Assembly: GCF_019469205.1 (NCBI RefSeq)
Contig: NZ_CP048265.1
Span: 1,612,001-1,676,000, forward strand
DNA: 64,000 nt
Origin: Gilliamella sp. ESL0405
Lineage (GTDB): Bacteria; Pseudomonadota; Gammaproteobacteria; Enterobacterales; Orbaceae
Direction: 5' to 3'
A program made the position numbers and the translations under genes. A model generated the notes under the pieces. It did not search any database, was not told where the DNA came from, and saw only the letters and a program-made list of their open reading frames with translations. Numbering within the stretch: position 1 is the first letter of the stretch; each line of letters begins with the position of its first letter. Shown in pieces: positions 53,185 to 64,000 of the stretch.

Positions 53185-53373
53185 AAAACGTTGCATTAAA
53201 CACTCGTTAACATAAGGCAAGAACAGACAAAAAACAGGTAAACACATCGCACGAATCAATTTTATCTTGAATGATGACTGCACTTAGCAGATAACACCTT
53301 AATCCTAACTTAAGGAGTTAGCCCTCTCACAAGTTGGCATTTAGGTTTATTTTAGGAAACAAGGACAAAGGAT

Positions 53374-54711
53374 ATGACGACAAAACTGAAATACCTACCA
53401 CTGGCACTTTTAAGCCTACTGAGCTGTTCAGTACTGGCCAATGACGTAAGTTCATCAGCCGGTATGTTCGATAATCACTTTTTTAACGATAGCAAGCTCG
53501 ATTTTTCCACCCGTAATCATTGGAAATACTTAAAAGAGAACGCATCCCAACCCAAAGAAGTTCACAGCGCTTGGGGGCAAGCATTTACCCTCAATTATAA
53601 ATCGGGATACCTATTTGATACCCTAGGTTTTGATGTCACTTATGACAATGTGATAAAACTTGGCGCAAGTGACTACTTTGCCACCCGTAATTTACTGTAT
53701 AACGACGGCAAAGGCTACAGCAAACATAACGCCCACGGATTTAATAAATTCACCCAGCGCTATATCAAAATCAAACTGGGAAATGACAACATCAAATTCA
53801 ACGGTAAAGTTGGCTGGCAAAGTTTAAAAGATCTGGGCATTATCAGCTCATCCCAGCATTTAACTCGTAACAGCTACCTCGGTTACAGTGGGATTTTTAA
53901 CGTTGACAAGCTCGCTTTCTCATTTGCTCGGATTAACAGTGCCTTTCCCCGTGAATCAGCCCAAAAACTGCATTTTATGAGTAATGATCGCAAAAGTGTC
54001 ATCGACCATATCTCAACGGCTGAAATCGCTTATCAAGATAGCACCACAAAAATCGACTACTCATATGGTGTCGCTAAAGACTATTTAAGACGTCATGCTA
54101 TTGAGCTAACTTACAAGCCAACCAACAAATTAACCTTAGGCTCGCAGTTATACGGTAGTTATGCTTTAAAAAATTATGATGCCATGTCAAAAAGCAAAAA
54201 AGAGTTTGAAGATCACGCATGGCACTATGCCGCCGATGCCCAATGGAAAGAAGATGATTGGAGCGTCAAACTCGGTCTGGCTTATACCGATGCCAACAAA
54301 CATAATGCAATTGGCTTTTACGGTCGACATCTAGGCAAAAATACCCGTGGACGCTTTAACGGACTTGCCGCCGCCGGGGCTGATTATATGCGAGATGGCG
54401 AACTGGTATTATCAGCGGTATTAGGTTACGACTTTGTGCAAGATAACACTACCGGTTTGTATATGAATTACGGCAGATTTAACTATAAACACCAAACCCT
54501 AAAAAACGGTGAAATTAACGTCTTTAATATCTTTAAACCGACCAGTGGCACTTTCAAAAACTTATCGATTTTAGCTAAAGCAGGTTATGGCTGGTCATAC
54601 AAAACAATCAGCAGTTCTGATGTCACCCCAAAACTCAGAGACGGCAAAGCACAACGCTCACCAACGCTATCGGCTGAAACCGTGATTGATTATCGATTTA
54701 ATTTATTTTAA
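53374..54711 (+). CDS. OprD-family outer membrane porin
   Basis: A 445-residue outer-membrane protein with a signal peptide (cleavage likely after VLA, about residue 22), alternating aromatic beta-strands throughout, and a C-terminal ...YRFNLF ending in Phe, the outer-membrane assembly signal. The pattern resembles OprD/ChiP porins for sugars and small solutes. Lying directly after the bgl genes on the same strand, it may admit beta-glucosides or their oligomers; that link is inference. A separate promoter is likely in the ~480-bp gap. Confidence 0.85.
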   Translation: MTTKLKYLPLALLSLLSCSVLANDVSSSAGMFDNHFFNDSKLDFSTRNHWKYLKENASQPKEVHSAWGQAFTLNYKSGYLFDTLGFDVTYDNVIKLGASDYFATRNLLYNDGKGYSKHNAHGFNKFTQRYIKIKLGNDNIKFNGKVGWQSLKDLGIISSSQHLTRNSYLGYSGIFNVDKLAFSFARINSAFPRESAQKLHFMSNDRKSVIDHISTAEIAYQDSTTKIDYSYGVAKDYLRRHAIELTYKPTNKLTLGSQLYGSYALKNYDAMSKSKKEFEDHAWHYAADAQWKEDDWSVKLGLAYTDANKHNAIGFYGRHLGKNTRGRFNGLAAAGADYMRDGELVLSAVLGYDFVQDNTTGLYMNYGRFNYKHQTLKNGEINVFNIFKPTSGTFKNLSILAKAGYGWSYKTISSSDVTPKLRDGKAQRSPTLSAETVIDYRFNLF

Positions 54712-54726
54712 GAAAAGGATGAAAGT

Positions 54727-55491
54727 ATGAAAAAAATTATCAAACTTATCAGTATTGTCGTTGTGGCAGCCTCTTTAGCATCGCAAGCCTTTGCGCAAGA
54801 GGTCAACTTATATTTTACTCGTCATGGTAAAACAATGTTTAACAACGTACATCGTGCTCAAGGCTGGTCTGACACACCATTAACCAAACCGGGGATTGAA
54901 GTAGCACAGCAACTTGGACGCGGATTAGGCGATATGAAATTTATTGCAGTTTACTCAAGCGATCTAGGACGAGCAAGACAAACTGCCCGCATCATTTTAG
55001 AAACCAAAGGCGATCCGATAAACATAAACGAAATGGAAGCACTACGAGAAACCTGTTTTGGTGACTTCGAAGGTGATCTCGATCCCAACATGTGGACGCC
55101 CGCTGCTCAGCATTTAGGCTACGAATCGGATAAAGCGTTAATGGAAGATTTTGGTAAAGGAAAAATCACCTTAAACAAAATGATGGATGCCATTGCAGCA
55201 GTTGAAAAATCCGGCGAAGCGGAAAATTACAATAAAGTCAAAACACGTATGCAAACCGCATTAAAAGCTATTGCAAAACAAGCACAAGCGCAAGGCGGTG
55301 GTAACGTATTAGTTGTGACTCATGGCATGGCGATCATGGCAATGGTCGAAGAGATGCAAGACCAACCGATTACCGCCGGATTAGGTAACGCCAGTGTGAC
55401 CAAAATTCGCTACACCGACGACGGTAAATTTATCGTAGAAAGTTTAGGCGACATGAGCTACGTAGAAAAAGGCAAAACCTTAAGCAAGTAA
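54727..55491 (+). CDS. Exported histidine phosphatase
   Basis: A 254-residue branch-1 histidine phosphatase. The N-terminal signal peptide (cleavage after AFA, about residue 23) directs it to the periplasm. The catalytic RHG lies at residues 32-34 (TRHGKT), with the second His at 199 in VTHGMA and a glutamate in ALRETCFGDFEG. It follows the porin gene by 15 bp, so the two are likely co-transcribed. The physiological substrate is unknown; a role in removing phosphate from imported sugar phosphates is only a guess from context. Confidence 0.88.
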   Translation: MKKIIKLISIVVVAASLASQAFAQEVNLYFTRHGKTMFNNVHRAQGWSDTPLTKPGIEVAQQLGRGLGDMKFIAVYSSDLGRARQTARIILETKGDPININEMEALRETCFGDFEGDLDPNMWTPAAQHLGYESDKALMEDFGKGKITLNKMMDAIAAVEKSGEAENYNKVKTRMQTALKAIAKQAQAQGGGNVLVVTHGMAIMAMVEEMQDQPITAGLGNASVTKIRYTDDGKFIVESLGDMSYVEKGKTLSK

Positions 55492-55803
55492 AAAGTACAA
55501 TAACCAATGGCTCACACCAGTGAGTCATTGACTTATCAGCCAAAACCGCCGAACTCTCACCACCAATAAAATCGCAGACCGCATACTTTTCTTATTGCAC
55601 TCATATTATGCTGGATAATAAAAGCGTTTATTGATTATTGTTCTGCTGGCAGTTATAGCGATAGCGTTAATCAAATAATCAAAATAAAAAGATATCAAAC
55701 ACCAATAATCTTCTTTCATAAAAAATAAAAAACAAACCACCTTAATCTTAAGATCAGGCTATAATAACTTGCCAACAGCTAATCTAGATAACAAGGAAAG
55801 ATC
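55492..55803. other. Intergenic region between the histidine phosphatase gene and ogt
   Basis: This 312-bp AT-rich gap holds a terminator-like hairpin at 55507-55528 and presumably the ogt promoter. I see no coding frame or other feature in it. Confidence 0.5.
55507..55528 (+). terminator. Hairpin after the histidine phosphatase gene
   Basis: ATGGCTCAC-ACCA-GTGAGTCAT, 15 bp after the stop. Moderately stable, no T-run. Confidence 0.5.
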
Positions 55804-56349
55804 ATGTACTACTCGACCAACTACACCTCACCAATGGGCAACATCACCCTAGCTAGTCATCAAAATAAATTAGTTGGTGTATGGATTGAAGGACAAAAAT
55901 ATTTTGGCGATATGGCGGTAAAAAAGTGGCAAGAACAAGCAAATTTAGCGATCTTTAATCAAACCAAACATTGGTTAGATGACTATTTTGCCGGCAAAAA
56001 CCCCGCTATCAACCAATTACCACTAGCCCCAAAAGGCACCCCGTTTCGCTATTTAGTTTGGGATATCTTATGTAAAATCCCTTATGGACAACTTATCACC
56101 TATGGCGACATAGCCAAACAAATCGCATCAGCGCTAAATAAACAACAGATGTCCAGCCAAGCGGTTGGTGGCGCAGTCGGACACAACCCAATCTCAATCA
56201 TCATCCCCTGCCACCGAGTGATAGGAACAAACGGCAACCTAACCGGCTATGCAGGCGGCATCGATAAAAAAATAAAATTACTGCAAATTGAAGGCGTAGA
56301 CACCAGCAACCTAACCCTACCCCGACAACCAAACACCCCAGAAAAATAA
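55804..56349 (+). CDS. ogt: Methylated-DNA-protein-cysteine methyltransferase (Ogt-type)
   Basis: A suicide repair protein that moves alkyl groups from O6-alkylguanine or O4-alkylthymine to its own cysteine. The 181-residue product has the active-site IIPCHRVIG with Cys136, the DNA-binding helix segment PYGQLITYGDIAKQIA (about 97-112), and the GAVGHNPI turn. An N-terminal domain starts YYSTNYTSPMGNITLA. Length fits Ogt rather than the Ada fusion. It neighbours CRISPR array 7. Confidence 0.95.
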   Translation: MYYSTNYTSPMGNITLASHQNKLVGVWIEGQKYFGDMAVKKWQEQANLAIFNQTKHWLDDYFAGKNPAINQLPLAPKGTPFRYLVWDILCKIPYGQLITYGDIAKQIASALNKQQMSSQAVGGAVGHNPISIIIPCHRVIGTNGNLTGYAGGIDKKIKLLQIEGVDTSNLTLPRQPNTPEK

Positions 56350-56463
56350 AACCACACAAACTAACCGGCACAACACCAAAACCAAAACTTTATCGCAAAG
56401 TCACAACCAGCGATAAAGTTAACCAACCCAAAATCACCAAAACAACCACGATACCAAAAACCC

Positions 56464-56534
56464 GCCTTGACAAAAACTTTCAGAAAAAACCCATGTTTAA
56501 GTATAAAAACAAAAGTTTTAGATATTTCAAAAAT
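56464..56534 (+). repeat. Tail module left of array 7 (single unit)
   Basis: Only the second tail unit (TTGACAAAAACTTTCAG at 56467) is present, with the AT-rich palindrome. The first unit and any GC-rich element to the left are missing. Confidence 0.75.
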
Positions 56535-56862
56535 ATCCTAAACCCCTTATACAGCCGTGAAGTTTCGCTACCGCTCGACAATAAAGACGCTTCCTTTCTA
56601 AACAGCTTATGCAGCCGTGAAGAGGCATTTTTTAATGCTGTGAATCTTGATGCTTTTCTAAACGGCTTATGCAACCGTGAAGTGGTTGTAGATGTTCATG
56701 TTGAAATGAATGACTTTCTAAACGGCTTATGCAGCCGTGAAGTGATTTATATTGTGTTAATATGTTACCTTAGATTTCTAAACGGCTTATGCAGCCGTGA
56801 AGATATACTTCATAAAGTAAAATTATTACTAAATTTTCTAAACGGCTTATGCAGCCGTGAAG
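56535..56862 (-). CRISPR. CRISPR array 7 (type I-F-like, 6 repeats, 5 spacers)
   Basis: Repeats start at 56535 (degenerate), 56595 (CAGCT on one arm), 56655 (GCAACCG variant), 56715, 56775 and 56835 with a 60-bp period; the last three are the standard CGGCT/AGCCG form. Leader on the right from 56863. It lies about 15 kb from array 6, in the same orientation. Confidence 0.96.
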
Positions 56863-57058
56863 TAGAATCTTATATACTATAAACATCGTTTATAAAAACA
56901 CAAAGATCAATTTTAAGTTTAAAAACCCTTTTTTCTAACGCTTTTGCAATATATTGATTTTTAATGTTTTTATTTTTAGCTAAAAAAAAGGGGTTAAAAA
57001 GTTTGTATTTTGAACTCCATTACTTTTTTCAAACGGCTTACCATGACCTTTCCCAAAA
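56863..57058 (-). promoter_or_regulatory. Leader of array 7 and AT-rich inverted repeat
   Basis: Same leader plan, with TAGAATCTTATATACTATAA next to the repeat, TATAAAC-ATC-GTTTATA, and AAACCCTTTTTT / AAAAAAAGGGGTT arms. Confidence 0.8.
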
Positions 57059-57323
57059 GCAAACAAATGCACCAACCCGCACTTTCACAAAGCGCCGACA
57101 ACTGAGCGAGGTTAGCACGCCAAACAAGGATGTTTGGCGAGGCGCTGCTTTGTCCGGAACAAATCAGCGCCGGTGCGTTAAGACCGAACGAAGGCGGAGG
57201 GCAGTCGAAGACCGCTTTGGGTGGTGCTGCGAGGGGGTTATTAGGGGGATTTCGCATAAAATCCCCCTAATTCGGACGCAGACACTGAAATGAAAATATC
57301 GACCAATCAACAGCGTCCGAAAC
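57059..57323 (+). repeat. GC-rich hairpin element, copy E6
   Basis: Complete direct copy with all four hairpins; closest to E1 in the leader-side flank (CATTACTTTTTTCAAACGGC). Confidence 0.85.
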
Positions 57324-57480
57324 TTGCGTACAAAAAACGTGCAACTTACAAAAAAAGTAAAACCTTGTCAAAAAGTTTCAGAAAATATAGGTGTTTAAGC
57401 AAAAAACACAAACCATTGTCAAGAACTTTCAGAAAACACCCACATTTCAGTATAAAACCACCGTTTTAAAAACCGTAATT
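57324..57480 (+). repeat. Tail module right of E6, with no array after it
   Basis: Units TTGTCAAAAAGTTTCAG (57366) and TTGTCAAGAACTTTCAG (57417) in normal spacing, then AT-rich sequence (TTTTAAAAACC repeats) leading to the lysO stop. No palindrome or CRISPR repeat is recognisable, so a module boundary lies here. Confidence 0.7.
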
Positions 57481-57495
57481 TTAAAAACCTCAACT

Positions 57496-58401
57496 TTAAA
57501 ACCCATAATTAAACAAAGTCATAAAAATCGGCATCAACAACGTCAATAAAAAACCTTGTACAATCGCCGGAGGCACAATGGTTATCCCCGCCCCTTTTTG
57601 CAAAATGGGCAAAGTAAAATCCATTGAGGTGGCACCACACAACCCAAGTGCGGTCAATTTATAGCGTCCGATTAAGCTTGGAATAACAATAATGGCACAA
57701 AGTTCACGTAAAATATCGTTTAAGAAAGTGGCACTGCCAATAATTGGACCTTGTGCTTTAGTCATTAAAATAACAGACAAGGAATACCAACCAAATCCGG
57801 ACGACATCCCCAATCCAACTGGCAATGGTAGATGTAAAATTAATGCCGCAATAATTCCACCTAAAAAGGTACTAATAATAACAATTAAGGTTGTTGCAAT
57901 ACCCACCTTGTTAAGTAAAATTTGCTTGAGTGAAATATTGTTACTGCGCAATGAAATACCAATCAGCAACAACAGAAACACTAACACAACTTGAATAATG
58001 TTTTCACTGTATTGCCATATAAATAATGGAAAAAGACCGACAATAAAACCCAAGATTAAAGCAATACAGACCCGTAGCGACTCCAATATCATTTTAAAAC
58101 GAGAATCATAGCTTTGCTTAGTGTGCGAAGTTCTCCAAGGCAGGAAGAGATCGAATAACATTAAGAAAATAAAATTACTACCGAATGTGCAGACAAAAAT
58201 AATGGCAGTATAAAATAAGATATGTTGTAAATTGGTGGTTAGATCATCTAACTGAGCCAGCTCAGAACCCATAATAAAGAGAATAAAATAGACCATCCAA
58301 CTAAGGATTTGGTTAATTTTGGCTAGCCATTTTTCTTGTTTGAATTTAATCAAATAACCAATACACAATGGTACCAATGCAATTAAAATACCAAAATACA
58401 T
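57496..58401 (-). CDS. lysO: L-lysine exporter LysO (YbjE)
   Basis: A 301-residue inner-membrane exporter with about eight helices, resembling E. coli LysO (299 aa), which exports lysine. Conserved segments: QILSWMVYFILFIMGSELA (about 33-51), RVCIALILGFIVG, MSSGFGWYSLSVILMTKAQGPIIGS and LGLCGATSMDFTLPILQKGAG. No lysine riboswitch is evident in the 160 bp to ybjX. Confidence 0.92.
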   Translation of the reverse strand: MYFGILIALVPLCIGYLIKFKQEKWLAKINQILSWMVYFILFIMGSELAQLDDLTTNLQHILFYTAIIFVCTFGSNFIFLMLFDLFLPWRTSHTKQSYDSRFKMILESLRVCIALILGFIVGLFPLFIWQYSENIIQVVLVFLLLLIGISLRSNNISLKQILLNKVGIATTLIVIISTFLGGIIAALILHLPLPVGLGMSSGFGWYSLSVILMTKAQGPIIGSATFLNDILRELCAIIVIPSLIGRYKLTALGLCGATSMDFTLPILQKGAGITIVPPAIVQGFLLTLLMPIFMTLFNYGF

Positions 58402-58521
58402 ATTTTATTCCCTACTCTTATTTTTTTATATTATTATCCTGTTAATTCAGCGCTTCAAGCAAATCCAATAATCTCGAATTTGCTTGCCGCTTTCATTGCG
58501 GTAGTTAACCGGCAATATGCA

Positions 58522-58547
58522 ACAAAAAATGGCACGCTTAATGCCAA
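58522..58547 (-). terminator. ybjX terminator
   Basis: On the minus strand TTGGCA-TTAAGCG-TGCCA followed by six T residues, 14 bp after the ybjX stop. Confidence 0.75.
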
Positions 58548-58560
58548 GATGAGTTGACTG

Positions 58561-59505
58561 TTAGTTTAAAGAGGCTAACTGCGCTTGTATCGCCACTTTT
58601 AATTGATCCAATAATGCATAACGATTGCGATACTCTGAACGTTTTTTACTGGCTATCTCTTCAATCGATTTACGATTGATTTCGTTCGGTAAGATAAATA
58701 ATTCACGTTCATCTTGTTTACCGTCAATAGTTAACCAAAAATCATCATAATCCGATAAAATTCGCTCTTGCCGGCTATTGTAACGCCAGTTGTTATACAC
58801 ATGAGTTTTGTTACCAACAGCAACTATTTGCGGTAGCTGAAAATAGTTGGCAATAATTAAAGCCGCTTCAACCGCAACCCGTTTAGGAAACAGACCGTAA
58901 CACTGTTTTGTCGCCTTTTGCACCCGTATGCGAGCCTCTTGATGACCGGTACCTTGTAAACCAGCAATAAATAATGTTGGCTTTTGTTGATACTGGATAA
59001 TCGAAAAAGTTAAGGTGGCTAAATCGATGCCGTCTTGATCATAAAAATAAAGGCTGATCTCCCCTTCTCGAGCAAATTTATTACGCGCTTGTATGGCGAT
59101 CTGAATATTTGCATCATTTTTGACTGTGACATCAGCCAACACAAATGGCGAATTAGGATCGTAAAATGCTTTGGTCATCTTATCGCTATGCTTAGCTAAA
59201 AAATCATAATGATAAACTAACGCATCAAATCGTTCTTGCTGGGATAAGCAAGATGATAAATAAGGTCTTTGCAATTTACACGGTAAATTAGTTTGGCAAG
59301 AAAAATAGTCGCCAAGCCGTGGATACTGTCTTAGCTTATCCAGCCATTTAAGGGTAATTGGGCTTAAGAACAAAGTTCTTAAGAAAAATTTATAACGATA
59401 AGTCCGATTACGCCATAATTCATTTAACGGTAGTTTACCGCTGCAAAGCCAGTTAAAAAGTTGCCATTTGCTTTTAGGCTGGGACATATTCGTAATATTA
59501 TTCAT
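58561..59505 (-). CDS. ybjX: VirK/YbjX family protein (DUF535)
   Basis: A 314-residue cytoplasmic protein of the VirK/YbjX family, linked in enterobacteria to envelope homeostasis but without a known activity. Features: YRYKFFLRTLFLSPITLKWLDKL near residue 36-58, LFIAGLQGTGHQEAR-type (about 172-188), and GNKTHVYNNWRYNS. It is upstream of lysO on the same strand with its own terminator. Confidence 0.88.
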   Translation of the reverse strand: MNNITNMSQPKSKWQLFNWLCSGKLPLNELWRNRTYRYKFFLRTLFLSPITLKWLDKLRQYPRLGDYFSCQTNLPCKLQRPYLSSCLSQQERFDALVYHYDFLAKHSDKMTKAFYDPNSPFVLADVTVKNDANIQIAIQARNKFAREGEISLYFYDQDGIDLATLTFSIIQYQQKPTLFIAGLQGTGHQEARIRVQKATKQCYGLFPKRVAVEAALIIANYFQLPQIVAVGNKTHVYNNWRYNSRQERILSDYDDFWLTIDGKQDERELFILPNEINRKSIEEIASKKRSEYRNRYALLDQLKVAIQAQLASLN

Positions 59506-59670
59506 AAGCAGAAAATTTAAATCGAGTTAGTTAATTGATTAAAAAATTTATATGTGGCTAAATTATAAAATATCAATAGATATCAATGATTAGTCATAAA
59601 TACAAAGCATTAAGAGTACAACACAACCTAGCGCAACGCAACCTTTGTCATTTATGTATTTGGAAACAAA

Positions 59671-59698
59671 ATAAAAAACGGTGAACTTGTCACCGTTT
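59671..59698 (-). terminator. eno terminator
   Basis: On the minus strand AAACGGTGA-CAAGT-TCACCGTTT followed by TTTATTTTG. Ends the pyrG-eno transcript. Confidence 0.85.
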
Positions 59699-59734
59699 CT
59701 TATCAAGACAATAAATTAAGTTGTTAAAAACTTA

Positions 59735-61063
<1,329 letters not shown>

Positions 61064-61083
61064 TTACTAAATTTAATCCAAAA

Positions 61084-62742
<1,659 letters not shown>

Positions 62743-62886
62743 TTAATAGAATAATATTGCAGAAATTTAAACCATAAAAACTTATGCAATATATGATGAA
62801 TCAGACGGGAAGTTAGTATAACAGAATATGCCTTCCCTCACAATTGAATAATTAGGTTTAATTGTTTAGTTAATCACTTTGTCTAT

Positions 62887-64000
62887 TTATTCAAGATTAA
62901 CGATAGTACCTAATCTATTTTCATAATATTTTTTAATTTCATCAATTCGACGTTGGTTAACTTTAGTGTTTTTAACTAGTTTGACGCCATTAATCACTGC
63001 GGTTAATATCATGACAATAAACACGATAACATTAATATTAATTAAAGAAAAAAATGATATTGTTTGATTTTCATCCAAATTATAGCGATGATTTGCATTA
63101 ACTTTTAAAGCAGAAATCGTTTTAGAATTTTGATCCTTACCATAACGAATATCACTTACTACACCAACAATATTAACATTAGGCGAGATAGTGCTATTTA
63201 AGATATCAAAATAATAATTCACCGTTTTATATTCGTACAATTTCATCGAATTGTATGGTGATTCTATGTCAATTTTGATTAATGGTCTCATGTCAATATA
63301 GCTTTGATTGGTTAAAGTAATTTCTATTCCAGACTGATATTGAGAAACAATTTTTTTTATCTCTTTTTGCAATGCGGGGTTAAATGAATCTAATGTACTT
63401 GAAAGTTCCAATATTTCCATAGATTCAGCGATGATATCTAGATCAGGATTTTTTTTAGATCGCTCAAGCAATTTATCCCATCCAACACGCCTAAAGATAT
63501 CGCCCGTATAAAATAAATCAGTAATTCGGAATTTAACTTGATCACATTGTTCAACAGGTAAAATATTACAGCTATTGTCGATATCAATTACCATTTGACC
63601 AAGACTTTTTATTTTAGAAAAAGGGTTTTTGGTAAAAGCCTCATAACCTAACTCATAGTTAGCTCTCGCAACAGCTACTTGTTGCAATTTTTCAAAATGT
63701 TTAAATTCTTCATCATGTTTATATTGAATAAAATCGGGCGAAAATATATGTTTTAATGAGGTTTCGATGCTCATAACATCCCTTTCTTTCACCACTATTG
63801 GTTGGCTATTGATAAAGAAGTTATGGCATTGAAAATCTTCAGTTAAATCATTAACATCGCACGATGTGTTTTTAATCGAGATATTCACAATATCACCATG
63901 CTTGATATCACTATTATGTAAAGTAGTGAGATCGTTAATTTGTAGATTTTTAGATTGTTGCGAGTAATATCGATAAGCAAAATATCCATTATTAATTGGA
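62887..64000 (-). CDS. Membrane protein of unknown function, cut by the window edge
   Basis: A frame of at least 370 codons. A GTG at 63888 could start it, but the frame stays open for 37 more codons to the right edge (encoding ...INNGYFAYRYYSQQ...), so the true start is probably outside the window. The visible part has one strong transmembrane helix near the C-terminus (about 28 residues, INVIVFIVMILTAVINGVKL) and a short basic tail with NQRRIDEIKKYYENR. The rest looks extracytoplasmic with cysteines (NTSCDVN, FQCHNFF, NSCNILP, EQCDQV). Resembles polysaccharide/secretion accessory membrane-fusion proteins in outline only; no family assigned. Confidence 0.7.
   Translation of the reverse strand, partial: PINNGYFAYRYYSQQSKNLQINDLTTLHNSDIKHGDIVNISIKNTSCDVNDLTEDFQCHNFFINSQPIVVKERDVMSIETSLKHIFSPDFIQYKHDEEFKHFEKLQQVAVARANYELGYEAFTKNPFSKIKSLGQMVIDIDNSCNILPVEQCDQVKFRITDLFYTGDIFRRVGWDKLLERSKKNPDLDIIAESMEILELSSTLDSFNPALQKEIKKIVSQYQSGIEITLTNQSYIDMRPLIKIDIESPYNSMKLYEYKTVNYYFDILNSTISPNVNIVGVVSDIRYGKDQNSKTISALKVNANHRYNLDENQTISFFSLININVIVFIVMILTAVINGVKLVKNTKVNQRRIDEIKKYYENRLGTIVNLE

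Noticed and set aside
58402-58560. Lysine riboswitch upstream of lysO
   Set aside because: The region contains the ybjX terminator and one short stem only; no lysine aptamer-like junction could be recognised.

Overview
The window is AT-rich gammaproteobacterial chromosome. Gene order matches conserved enteric blocks: rsmE-gshB-yqgE-ruvX, mnmA-hflD-purB, hemCDXY, seqA-pgm and pyrG-eno. Together with the low GC content, a beta-glucoside PTS operon and a NifJ-type pyruvate:flavodoxin oxidoreductase, this makes an Orbaceae-like gut symbiont (for example Gilliamella) my best guess. That assignment is inference, because no rRNA or marker comparison could be run. I recognised no rRNA or tRNA gene and no cas gene.

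Layout. 0.3-10.5 kb: rsmI, ychF, moeA, small membrane and lipoprotein genes, a metallo-beta-lactamase-fold hydrolase, folB, then rsmE, gshB, an acetyltransferase, yqgE, ruvX and purM. 10.8-18 kb: nifJ, an NlpC/P60 lipoprotein, a DUF3482 GTPase with its DUF2868 membrane partner, and zapB. 18-20.2 kb: tpiA and a divergent Ner-like/S24-repressor pair that looks like an orphan phage switch. 20.4-30.3 kb: mnmA-hflD-purB, hemCDXY, azlCD, gmk and gloA. 33.5-39.4 kb: slyB, seqA-pgm and guaB. 41.9-48.4 kb: gntT, ubiG, a sodium-coupled transporter and htpG. 48.5-55.5 kb: a bglG-bglF-bglA beta-glucoside system with a CRP site and a BglG RNA antiterminator/terminator, followed by an OprD-like porin and an exported histidine phosphatase. 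55.8-64 kb: ogt, lysO, ybjX, eno, pyrG and a membrane protein that runs off the right edge.

The unusual part is a set of seven small CRISPR arrays (46 repeats, 39 spacers in total) at 30.4, 31.4, 32.2, 33.2, 39.8, 41.0 and 56.5 kb. The 28-bp repeat, 32-bp spacer and a 5-bp stem at repeat positions 6-10/16-20 identify the type I-F family. All arrays lie in the same orientation, read on the minus strand. Most sit inside a repeated module. From left to right the module is: a tail of two related ~40-bp units plus an AT-rich palindrome, the array, a conserved leader, an AT-rich inverted repeat, and a ~265-bp GC-rich element made of several strong hairpins. Array-less copies of the element and tail lie in opposite orientation between pgm and guaB, and single tail units are scattered elsewhere. 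Arrays 3, 4 and 6 share their oldest spacer, so at least these derive from one ancestor. The picture is of CRISPR arrays embedded in, and apparently multiplied with, a dispersed structured repeat, without cas genes nearby.

The many open frames across the arrays and GC-rich elements are artefacts of the 60-bp periodicity and of the repeat, and are not annotated as genes.
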